Assembly (NCBI GenBank): GCA_964598995.1
Contig: CAZRDR010000062.1
Coordinates: 1 to 9,919, forward strand
Direction: 5' to 3'
Length of the DNA stretch: 9,919 nt
Source: JACROF01 sp964598995
GTDB taxonomy: Bacteria > Patescibacteriota > Microgenomatia > Levybacterales > UBA12049
The notes beneath the pieces are model-generated. The model saw nothing but the letters and a program-made list of their open reading frames with translations. It did no database searches and was not told the DNA's origin. The position numbers and the translations under genes were made by a program. This document shows positions 1 to 6,694 of this stretch, piece after piece. The first letter of the stretch is position 1. Each line of letters starts with the position of its first letter.

Positions 1-1383
1 CATTTTTGAAATTCGATCCGGACCAGCATACGGCATACCTAATGCTCGTCCTGCATCACGAACAGCACCTTTAGCCTCCATGGTGCCGAAGGTAATGATC
101 TGAGCAACGCGATCTTTGCCGTATTTCTGAGTTACATATGCCACGACTTCCTCGCGTCTGATATCAGCGAAGTCCAGATCGATATCAGGAGCTGAGGGAC
201 GAAGAGGATTAAGGAAACGTTCGAACGGTAAGGCGAAGTAAAAGGGATCGACGTCAGTGATATTGAGACAGTAGGAGACGACTGAGCCAGCTGCTGAGCC
301 ACGGCCTGGACCGACAGCTATGCCGTGATCTTTAGCCCAGTTCACGAAGTCTTGCACGATCAAAAAGTATGATTCATAACCTTTGGTCTTGATGACATTA
401 AGTTCGTAATCGACGCGTTCTTGAATTTCAGGAGTGATAGTCTCGTAGCGACGGTGCATTCCTTCAATGGTTAACTCTTGGAGATAGTCAGCTGGAGTTT
501 TTCCTTCAGGCACTTCAAATACTGGCATATGCCATTTACCAAGTTCTATTTCGATATTGCATCTTTCTGCAATTTTTACGGTGTTCTCAAGCGCCTCAGG
601 AAGATCTTTGAAGAGTTCTTCCATTTCCTCTCCAGACTTTATATAAAAATCTGGTGAGTCAATCATCGTTAGCTTGCGATTGGTATCAAGTAAGGTGTAC
701 TGCGTCTGAATACAAAGTAATACTTCGTGAGCTTCTGCGTCGTCTTTTTTGGTGTAATGATTATCGTTAGTCGCAACTAAGGGAATACCGAGTTTTTGAG
801 AGAGAGCGATAAGTTTGGGATTAGCAATTTTCTGGGGTGGGACGTTGCTGTGGCGCTGGAGTTCAAGGTAGAAATTCCCTTGACCGAAAATATCGTTAAG
901 CTTTTTAGCCCGTTCTTCACCAAGCGCGTCTTCGCCTGAAACGAGTGGATCAGTGACATAACCGTTAACGCAGGCTGAGAGACAGATGAGTCCTTCGTGA
1001 TATTTTTGAAGTAATTCGAGGTCAGTACGCGGTTTGTAATAATATCCCTCAAGCCAAGAGATTGAGATAATCTTCATCAGATTTTTATAGCCTGTCTCAT
1101 TTTCAGCTAGGAGAATAAGATGATTGTAGTCTTTATCTACTCCTGCTTCTTTGTCATGCAGTGAGCGTTTGGCCACATAAATCTCACAGCCGATGATCGG
1201 CTTAATATCTGCTGCCTTACACGCAGAGTAAAACTTGATAGCTCCGTACAAATTTCCATGATCAGTGATAGCGAGTGCTTTCATCCCGAGGGATTTAGCA
1301 TATGCGACCATGTTTTTTGTTTTCTGAAGCCCGTCAAGTAAAGAGTATTCAGAGTGATTATGAAGGTGAACGAAATCAGCCAT
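1..1383 (-). CDS. dnaE: DNA polymerase III alpha subunit, N-terminal part (cut by window edge)
   Basis: This is the catalytic subunit of the replicative DNA polymerase (C family). The 461 codons present start at ATG 1383 and run open off the left edge, so roughly the first 40 percent of a usual 1,050-1,200 residue protein is visible. Residues 1-215 form the PHP domain: HLHNHSEYSLLDG (6-18), TDHGN (40-44), GCEIYVA (65-71), LSAC (135-138) and TNDNHY (205-210). The polymerase domain follows, with GPGRGSAAGS (358-367) and PDIDLDF (399-405), where D402 and D404 match two of the three catalytic aspartates. The third lies outside the window. The start overlaps the end of the GGDEF gene by 8 bases and no clear Shine-Dalgarno precedes it, so translation is probably coupled. 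By family knowledge the protein acts at the replication fork with the sliding clamp and clamp loader. The identification is very secure. Confidence 0.97.
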   Translation of the reverse strand, partial: MADFVHLHNHSEYSLLDGLQKTKNMVAYAKSLGMKALAITDHGNLYGAIKFYSACKAADIKPIIGCEIYVAKRSLHDKEAGVDKDYNHLILLAENETGYKNLMKIISISWLEGYYYKPRTDLELLQKYHEGLICLSACVNGYVTDPLVSGEDALGEERAKKLNDIFGQGNFYLELQRHSNVPPQKIANPKLIALSQKLGIPLVATNDNHYTKKDDAEAHEVLLCIQTQYTLLDTNRKLTMIDSPDFYIKSGEEMEELFKDLPEALENTVKIAERCNIEIELGKWHMPVFEVPEGKTPADYLQELTIEGMHRRYETITPEIQERVDYELNVIKTKGYESYFLIVQDFVNWAKDHGIAVGPGRGSAAGSVVSYCLNITDVDPFYFALPFERFLNPLRPSAPDIDLDFADIRREEVVAYVTQKYGKDRVAQIITFGTMEAKGAVRDAGRALGMPYAGPDRISKM

Positions 1384-2320
1384 TTTGGATTGGTACTAAG
1401 GTTGGCTTTTTATTATCAACATATGTGACATTAAAATGCTCATTGTTTGTTCTGTCGAATACATGGATAAGTTTTTTCCCATCAAAACTCTTGGTAACTT
1501 CATAAATACGCTCTCCGTCTTCTCCAGGTATTTCTGCATGAAAAAGCCAATCTCCATTTGGATCAATTTTTGCAGTAACTGAACGATTCTTACCAGTCAG
1601 TTTTGCGATTAGGTTAGCAAGAGATGCACGTTCAAAAGCGGATTCGAATGTCTCTCCTGGGACATACTCGGTAAGCCCAACACTCGTTGTGAGTTTCTCT
1701 GGGATGTCTTCAGAGGTAGGTATATCTGCGACGGCCTGACGAATTCTTTCTCCTTGGGATGTTCGATCGAGGTCTTCTGTCTGACGAACAAATTTAAAAT
1801 CACTTGGGGCATTCTCTGCATCTTTATCAAAAGGCATGACTATAGCAAATTCTTCACCTCCCCAACGGCCCGTCAGGTCGGTATCTCTTACTGCGCCATT
1901 TATTGCAGTTGCAACTGCTCGAAGCGCTTTATCTCCAGTTAACTCACCGTAAGTACTATTAAATACACCGAATTTATCGACATCTGCCTCGGCAATCATG
2001 AGACCGTGGAGCTCTGGGTTACGATTTACTTTAGCAATTTCACGGTCAGCCTCATTTTTGAAGGACTCATGGTTTCGTAGTCCAGTTTTTTTATCATATT
2101 CCCCACCTAGATCTGATCTTACTTTATCTACAGCAATACCAAGGAAAGCTGACTCTGGTGCATCTATATTCGAATCTTTCTTAAATCTTGCCTGAGCAGC
2201 AGCTTGCTGTTCTTTAACCATTGTACGAAGACGTCCGAATTTTCCTGGAGAAATTGCTCTCTTTTCACCTACTTGAGTCTCTTGAGGAGGAGTGCCAAAT
2301 TCATTATTTCCTTCTGCCAT
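1376..2320 (-). CDS. GGDEF-domain diguanylate cyclase, soluble
   Basis: Predicted to make the second messenger cyclic di-GMP from two GTP. The 314 residues hold a charged, Ala/Gln-rich N-terminal region (1-70) with no membrane segment or recognisable sensor domain, then a GGDEF domain (about 72-250). The domain begins with DKKTGLRNHESF (76-87). Metal and substrate positions are visible in ADVDKF (112-117), N121 and GD (129-130). The signature is GGEEF (154-158), and RDTD (145-148) five residues before it is a typical RxxD inhibitory I-site. About 15 extra residues follow the signature hairpin, before the ERIRQAV helix (191-197). The usual C-terminal ADxALYxAKxxGRN stretch is degenerate, reading RASLANLIAKLTGKNR (231-246). 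A 65-residue tail of unknown type, probably beta-rich, follows. The gene starts 3 bases after gatB stops and overlaps dnaE by 8. Family assignment is firm. Activity and the input signal are inferred or unknown. Confidence 0.92.
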   Translation of the reverse strand: MAEGNNEFGTPPQETQVGEKRAISPGKFGRLRTMVKEQQAAAQARFKKDSNIDAPESAFLGIAVDKVRSDLGGEYDKKTGLRNHESFKNEADREIAKVNRNPELHGLMIAEADVDKFGVFNSTYGELTGDKALRAVATAINGAVRDTDLTGRWGGEEFAIVMPFDKDAENAPSDFKFVRQTEDLDRTSQGERIRQAVADIPTSEDIPEKLTTSVGLTEYVPGETFESAFERASLANLIAKLTGKNRSVTAKIDPNGDWLFHAEIPGEDGERIYEVTKSFDGKKLIHVFDRTNNEHFNVTYVDNKKPTLVPIQNG

Positions 2321-2323
2321 ACG

Positions 2324-3646
2324 TTATTTCTGGAGGGATTTTTCTAGCGCTGATTTAACGAGAGAGACATCTACCTTTCGTCCGATTGTGCGCATGCATT
2401 GCCCGACCAAAAACATTATGACAGATTCTTTGCCTGATTTGTAGTCAGCTACTGCTTTTTCATTCTCTGAGATAACATTATCGATAATAGCTTGTAATTC
2501 TGATTCATCAAGAGTTTCGACTTTTGAACTCTCAGCGATATCACTTACGACTTTTTCAGCTGGGGTAGAGGAGTAGTCAATTTTTTTGTTAATAATTGCG
2601 TTAGCAATTTGTTTGGCAGTGACATTTTTTTCTTTGCCGAGAGTTACAGCTTTCTCAAAATAATCTGCAAGTGCTCGCTCGCGAGTGAGGATTTCTGCAT
2701 CGTATTCTGTGATGCCAAATTCTTTGACAAAACGCTCAGCTTTTTTTACCGGCAATTCTGGCACTGACTCTTTTAGAGTGCTAATATGCTCTTTGGAGAT
2801 CCTAATTGGTGGGATATCTGGCTCGGGGAAATAGCGATAGTCATTGGCTTCTTCTTTGACACGCTGACTAACTGTCGCGTTCTTACTTTCATTCCATCCG
2901 CGAGTCTCCTGAAGAGGTGTCTTTCCGTCTTCCAAGATTTCTTCTTGGCGCTTGAGCTCGTACTCGATCGATTTGCCGACAAATCTAAATGAGTTGATAT
3001 TTTTGACCTCGACTTTATAGTTTGGTAATTTGTTAGGATCGGTTGCAAGTGAGATATTAGGCTCAAGGCGCATATCGCCTTTCTCCATATCAGCATTTGA
3101 AACTTCCAAGTATCTTACGATTTGCTGGAGTTTTTGGAGGTAATCGATAACATCCTCAGCGTTGTTAAAATCAGGTTCTGTTACGATCTCAACGAGCGGG
3201 ACACTCGAGCGATTAAAGTCGACCAAACTGGTACTGACGCCATTTACGTCCTGATGCATGAGTTTGCCTGTATCTTCCTCCATATGGACGCGACGGATCC
3301 TGATGGTCTTACCAGATTTCAAGGTCATCGAACCATTCTCACCAAATGGCAGATCATATTGACTGATCTGATAACTCTTGGGAAGATCAGGATAGAAATA
3401 GTTCTTGCGGTCGAATTTAGAGAACTCATTAATATCACAGTTCAGAGCAAGTGCGATCATGACGCACCAATCGATGGCTTGTTTATTCGGAACCGGAAGT
3501 GCGCCGGGAAGTCCGAGACAGACTGGACAGGTATGGGTATTTGGCTCTTTGCCGAAATAATCTGCACTGCAGCGGCAGAACATCTTAGATTTTGTCTTTA
3601 GCTCAACGTGTACCTCAAGTCCGATGATAGGTGTGTATTTACTCAT
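2324..3646 (-). CDS. gatB: Asp-tRNA(Asn)/Glu-tRNA(Gln) amidotransferase subunit B
   Basis: GatB is the tRNA-binding and kinase subunit of GatCAB. It phosphorylates the side chain of misacylated Glu-tRNA(Gln) or Asp-tRNA(Asn), which is then amidated with ammonia from GatA. The cradle domain has IGLEVHVEL (8-16), KFDRKNYFYPDLPK (77-90) and HMEEDTGK (121-128). Four cysteines (C24, C26, C40, C43) make this the zinc-containing GatB type. VPLVEIVTEPD (149-159) and GDMRLEPNISL (190-200) are further family blocks. The C-terminal YqeY-like domain ends normally with FLVGQCMRTIGRK. At 440 residues it is some 35 shorter than many homologues. The shortening appears to lie in the helical domain around residues 345-370, and no frameshift is seen. 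The start overlaps the gatA stop as ATGA, and AAGGAG lies 11 bases upstream. Identification is secure; which tRNA it serves cannot be told from here. Confidence 0.97.
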   Translation of the reverse strand: MSKYTPIIGLEVHVELKTKSKMFCRCSADYFGKEPNTHTCPVCLGLPGALPVPNKQAIDWCVMIALALNCDINEFSKFDRKNYFYPDLPKSYQISQYDLPFGENGSMTLKSGKTIRIRRVHMEEDTGKLMHQDVNGVSTSLVDFNRSSVPLVEIVTEPDFNNAEDVIDYLQKLQQIVRYLEVSNADMEKGDMRLEPNISLATDPNKLPNYKVEVKNINSFRFVGKSIEYELKRQEEILEDGKTPLQETRGWNESKNATVSQRVKEEANDYRYFPEPDIPPIRISKEHISTLKESVPELPVKKAERFVKEFGITEYDAEILTRERALADYFEKAVTLGKEKNVTAKQIANAIINKKIDYSSTPAEKVVSDIAESSKVETLDESELQAIIDNVISENEKAVADYKSGKESVIMFLVGQCMRTIGRKVDVSLVKSALEKSLQK

Positions 3647-5046
3647 AGATTCGGTCGCTCCTTCCAGACGGGATTTTCCTGCTCAAAAGCGTAGCCAACC
3701 TGATAGAGTCTGTCTTCACTGAAATGTGGTCCTAAGATCTGAATACCCACAGGCAACCCATCGACGAATCCGGCTGGGACTGAAAGCCCTGGTACACCAA
3801 CGAGATTTGCATGGACCGTGAAGATATCTGATAAATACATCGCGAGTGGATCGTTAGCCTTTTCACCCAACTTCCATGGCAGAGTAGGGGAAGCTGGCGT
3901 GATGAGGACATCGACTTTTTTGAAGGCTTCCTCAAAGTCCCTTTTAAGAAGTGTTCTGACCTGCATAGCTTTTTTATAGTACGCATCGTAGTAGCCTGCT
4001 GAGAGGACATATGTCCCAAGCATGATACGGCGTTTGGCCTCATCTCCGAAGGCTGAACGGTCATTCCCGAAGCGCACACCAGTATAGCGAGCGAGGTTGG
4101 ATGAGACCTCGGCTGTCTGAATGATGTAATAAACTTCAATAGCATAAGGCGTATGAGGGAGAGAGACTTCGACTAACTCTGCTCCCGCTGCTTCATACCA
4201 CTTGAGAGCTTTTTCAGTCACTTCCTTAACTTTTGGATCAAGTCCATCGATGAAATATTCTTTTGGTACGCCGATTTTAAGTCCTTTAACTCCTTTATTG
4301 ATGTCTTTGGTATAGTCTGGAACCTCAACCTGTGGCGTCGTGGCATCCATCGGATCACTACCCGCAGTGACCTGGAGATACATAGCATTATCTTCAACAG
4401 TCTTGGTGAAATGACCGATACTATCAAGTGATGATGCCATGGCGATGACGCCGTAGCGGCTGACACGTCCATAGGTCGGTTTGAGTCCTACCGTATTAGT
4501 AAAGCTGGCTGGGAGTCGGATCGATCCGCCAGTATCAGTGCCTGAGGCTGCTAATGCCATTTCTGATGTGACTGAGACAGGAGAGCCACTACTTGAGCCT
4601 CCTGGAACATAATTGGTGTTGTAGGGGTTCTTAGCTGGTCCGAAGTCTGAGTTCTCGCCACTTGAGCCATGTGCCCATGCGTCAAGGTTGGTCTTGCCAA
4701 GCATTACTGCTCCAGCGTCTTTTAGTTTTTTTACAGCAGTCCCGTCGTACTGAGCAGTGTAGTTTTCTAATACTTTAGATGCGGCCGTTGTCCTCACGCC
4801 TTTGGTGAGATAAAGATCCTTATGTGCCATGGGAATTCCAAGCATTGGTGTCGACTCGCCATGAGCGATTCTCTTATCTGCTTCTTCTGCATCTTTGAGC
4901 GCTTGCTCTTCAGTAATCGTGAGGAAGGCATTTAATTTGTCATTGTGGGCTTTGATTGTTCCAAGAAATTCTTTTGTTAGCTCGACAGATGAGATTTCTT
5001 TAGCATCAAGTTTTTTACGTGCTTCTGTAATAGTCAGGTTATTCAT
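3643..5046 (-). CDS. gatA: Asp-tRNA(Asn)/Glu-tRNA(Gln) amidotransferase subunit A (amidase)
   Basis: GatA is the glutaminase of GatCAB. It hydrolyses glutamine and passes ammonia through a tunnel to GatB. At 467 residues it is close to the usual 480. It belongs to the amidase-signature family with a Ser-cisSer-Lys triad, which I place by spacing at K76 (in AHKDLY), S151 (in GGSSSGSP, 149-156) and S175 (in DTGGSIRLP, 171-179). GLKPTYGRVSRYGVIAMASSLD (187-208) is the next conserved block, and the C-terminal GLPVGIQILGPHFSEDRLY is typical. The signature loop reads GGSSSGS where GGSSGGS is usual, and HKDLY replaces the usual KDN context of the lysine. Neither change removes a catalytic residue. 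The gene overlaps gatC by 8 bases and gatB by 4, so the three subunits are likely made together. A good AAAGGAG site lies inside the end of gatC. Confidence 0.97.
   Translation of the reverse strand: MNNLTITEARKKLDAKEISSVELTKEFLGTIKAHNDKLNAFLTITEEQALKDAEEADKRIAHGESTPMLGIPMAHKDLYLTKGVRTTAASKVLENYTAQYDGTAVKKLKDAGAVMLGKTNLDAWAHGSSGENSDFGPAKNPYNTNYVPGGSSSGSPVSVTSEMALAASGTDTGGSIRLPASFTNTVGLKPTYGRVSRYGVIAMASSLDSIGHFTKTVEDNAMYLQVTAGSDPMDATTPQVEVPDYTKDINKGVKGLKIGVPKEYFIDGLDPKVKEVTEKALKWYEAAGAELVEVSLPHTPYAIEVYYIIQTAEVSSNLARYTGVRFGNDRSAFGDEAKRRIMLGTYVLSAGYYDAYYKKAMQVRTLLKRDFEEAFKKVDVLITPASPTLPWKLGEKANDPLAMYLSDIFTVHANLVGVPGLSVPAGFVDGLPVGIQILGPHFSEDRLYQVGYAFEQENPVWKERPNL
3658..3663 (-). promoter_or_regulatory. 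Ribosome binding site of gatB
   Basis: AAGGAG on the minus strand lies inside the last codons of gatA, 11 bases before the gatB ATG at 3646. The spacing is slightly long but usable, and the ATGA overlap adds translational coupling. Confidence 0.6.
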
Positions 5047-5323
5047 CCTCGAAAACTCCTTTCACTGCGAATTGTCCGTTATGGGTATGCTTAGCCTGTG
5101 AGAGTGCATCACTTTGTGAAAGTGACGGACGAGCGACGTCTTCCTGTAATACATTTTCAAGACCTGTGACCTGACTTGTCTCTTCAACATCTTTGGTGTC
5201 CAATTCGTTAAGCCTTGCGATGTAATCGAGAATTGAGGAAAGCTGCGACTGAAATTTTTCTTCTTCGTCTTTAGTTATCTGGAGGTTTGCTAGTTTGGCA
5301 ACGTGTGCGATATCGATTTTCAT
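5039..5323 (-). CDS. gatC: Asp-tRNA(Asn)/Glu-tRNA(Gln) amidotransferase subunit C
   Basis: GatC is the small subunit that wraps around GatA and stabilises the GatA-GatB interface. Its 94 residues match the usual 90-100. The N-terminal helical part follows the family pattern: HVAKLANLQI (7-16), then acidic residues before F24, QLSSILDYIARLNELD (27-42) and a DV-x-E-T turn (45-49). The rest is the extended region ending in QFAVKGVFEDE, where the V-P-x-V/F-type end of GatC proteins is expected. The start is fixed by this N-terminal alignment. It begins 9 bases after the gatD stop, and those bases contain no Shine-Dalgarno sequence. A perfect TATAAT lies 8 bases before the ATG, so the gene may have its own nearly leaderless transcript. 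The end overlaps gatA by 8 bases. Confidence 0.94.
   Translation of the reverse strand: MKIDIAHVAKLANLQITKDEEEKFQSQLSSILDYIARLNELDTKDVEETSQVTGLENVLQEDVARPSLSQSDALSQAKHTHNGQFAVKGVFEDE
5057..5063 (-). promoter_or_regulatory. Ribosome binding site of gatA
   Basis: AAAGGAG on the minus strand lies inside the end of gatC. Ten bases separate it from the gatA ATG at 5046. It supports this start and allows independent loading of ribosomes on gatA despite the 8-base overlap with gatC. Confidence 0.75.
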
Positions 5324-5331
5324 GTGAGGGT

Positions 5332-5361
5332 ATTATATACCTCGTACGAGCCTGCGTGCAA
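5332..5361 (-). promoter_or_regulatory. Possible internal promoter for a near-leaderless gatC transcript
   Basis: A perfect TATAAT (5332-5337) ends 8 bases before the gatC ATG. TTGCAC (5356-5361) lies 18 bases upstream and matches only three of six -35 positions. Transcription from this -10 would start 0-2 bases before the ATG, and gatC has no Shine-Dalgarno sequence. The spacer contains a 10-base palindrome CTCGTACGAG (5341-5350). The box includes the TAA stop of gatD, so it may be coincidence. Confidence 0.35.
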
Positions 5362-6094
5362 TCGCTGTATGAGCTTTGTACTCAAGAGTATCGTCAAGCT
5401 CATCAAGTTTGAAGGATTGATCATATTTTTTCTCAAGTGCTCTCTGGATGAGCCAATCAGCAATGACAGGATTTTTAGGCAGTATCGGACCGTGCATATA
5501 ACTGCCTAAGCTATTTTTATAAATCGCTCCTTCTGACCCATCTTTTCCATTATTACCAAAGCCTTTTGAGACACAAGCGAGCGGTCGGACTTTATCTCCC
5601 AAGAACGTACGGCCGCCATGATTTTCAAAACCAATGATGGTAGTATTCTTGTCGAGAAATTCAGTGGTCGCGACGATGTTACCAATCAGGCGTGGGATCT
5701 TAAGTCCTGGGTTTTCAGTATGCACATCCAGAATTCCTAGGCCTTTTATGATCGTTCCATCAGCTTCTTTGTAGTAATTACCTAAGAATTGATACGCTCC
5801 GCAGATATAAAGTCCTGGAATGTTATCCTCGATCATCTCGGCTAAGACTTTAGCTTTACCATGACGAAAGTCATCAGAGACGATTTTTTGTTGTCTGTCT
5901 TGGGCTCCGCCCATGAAGACGAGGTCAGATTTTGCAAGATCTTTAGGATTTGATTCAACTGAAAGTGATAGCACTTTTGTCTCTATCCCACGCCACTGAC
6001 AGCGCTTTTCAAGCGTAATAATGTTGCCATGATCTCCATAGGTACTCATGAGATCAGGATATAGCCAGCCGATAGTGAGTTGTTGTTTTGCCAT
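5333..6094 (-). CDS. gatD: Lipid II isoglutaminyl synthase, glutamine amidotransferase subunit GatD
   Basis: GatD is a class I (CobB/CobQ-like) glutaminase. It works with MurT to convert the alpha-carboxyl of D-Glu in the lipid II stem peptide to D-isoglutamine. It is unrelated to the GatA amidase encoded just downstream despite the shared name stem. The 253 residues include LYPDLMSTYGDHGN (11-24), typical of GatD, and FMGGAQDRQQ (60-69). The nucleophile is C98 in GLYICGAYQFLG (94-105). GLGILDVHTENP (118-129) is followed by R135, which sits where GatD proteins bind glutamine. H201 in GSYMHGPILPKNP (197-209) is the catalytic histidine. The third member of the triad is usually supplied by MurT. 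The gene begins 3 bases after the unknown gene that separates it from murT. Its start has only a weak upstream purine stretch, consistent with translational coupling. Identification is strong from motifs and context. Confidence 0.93.
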   Translation of the reverse strand: MAKQQLTIGWLYPDLMSTYGDHGNIITLEKRCQWRGIETKVLSLSVESNPKDLAKSDLVFMGGAQDRQQKIVSDDFRHGKAKVLAEMIEDNIPGLYICGAYQFLGNYYKEADGTIIKGLGILDVHTENPGLKIPRLIGNIVATTEFLDKNTTIIGFENHGGRTFLGDKVRPLACVSKGFGNNGKDGSEGAIYKNSLGSYMHGPILPKNPVIADWLIQRALEKKYDQSFKLDELDDTLEYKAHTAIARRLVRGI

Positions 6095-6097
6095 AGA

Positions 6098-6694
6098 TTA
6101 TTTATTCCAGTTATCTATTCCACTTGAGATTCCGATAATTACAGGAATTTGTTCAGGTGTCTGATCCAAAGCGAGAGCGTAGGCTGTCGCGCGCAGATGT
6201 CCTTCTAAAATTATCGCAGATTCAGGTTCGTCTCTCGTGACTAAAATTAATGGAGGGAAAATCATGCCTTTCCTAACAGCATCTGCTGCATTTAAGAATC
6301 CTTCATTGCTTTGGTTGAAGACTTGTTTTCCTGATTTTATTGTCTCAACAGCGTCTTTGACTCTGCGACTTCCACCGGTGATTTCAGTCCAGTAACTGTA
6401 TTCGATATAGCGAAGATTAGTCACTAACTCTTTTGGGATGGTGGTCTCGTACCACTCCACGAAATGTGGGAAATGAGCGAATAATCCTTCTTTGGTGGCA
6501 TAGCCTCTATGGTGAGTGAGAATTTCCTTGCGAAGCTTATTTTCCTCGTCGTTTTTGAGATCAGGAGAGGTAATTAATTTTTCAGAAAGCTTGAGATCGT
6601 TTAGGATGTGATTGATATTCTCACCAAATCTGGTCGAGTTTAACTCTCCCTGCAGAAAAGCCAGTATCATTTCATTTTCAGTTATTTGCTTCAT
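6098..6694 (-). CDS. Uncharacterised protein with a ParB/sulfiredoxin-like C-terminal motif, between murT and gatD
   Basis: I do not recognise a characterised function. The 198 residues have no signal peptide or membrane segment. The middle is rich in aromatic and charged residues: HHRGYAT (61-67), FAHFPHFVEWYE (72-83), LRYIEYSYWTEITGGSRR (94-111). The C-terminal part reads PPLILV (147-152), then ILEGHLRATAYAL (162-174), then IPVIIG (183-188). A strand, a GHxR loop running into a helix, and a closing strand are reminiscent of the ParB N-terminal/sulfiredoxin fold, whose core has a similar G-x-R-R/H-R-x-x-A pattern. That link is inference from motif shape, not a search. The start overlaps the murT stop as ATGA, and gatD begins 3 bases after its stop, so it is co-translated with the lipid II amidation enzymes. 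A role in that step is suggested only by position. It is certainly a real gene: open frame, tight coupling and protein-like composition. Confidence 0.85.
   Translation of the reverse strand: MKQITENEMILAFLQGELNSTRFGENINHILNDLKLSEKLITSPDLKNDEENKLRKEILTHHRGYATKEGLFAHFPHFVEWYETTIPKELVTNLRYIEYSYWTEITGGSRRVKDAVETIKSGKQVFNQSNEGFLNAADAVRKGMIFPPLILVTRDEPESAIILEGHLRATAYALALDQTPEQIPVIIGISSGIDNWNK

Noticed and set aside
3122..3601. 159-codon open frame on the plus strand inside gatB
   Set aside because: It is fully antisense to strongly conserved gatB sequence, its translation has no family motif, and there is no ribosome binding site or promoter of note.
6098..6694. Assigning the unknown gene as a ParB chromosome partition protein
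   Set aside because: Only a short GHxR-type motif fits. The helix-turn-helix and other ParB blocks are absent and no parA or parS is nearby.
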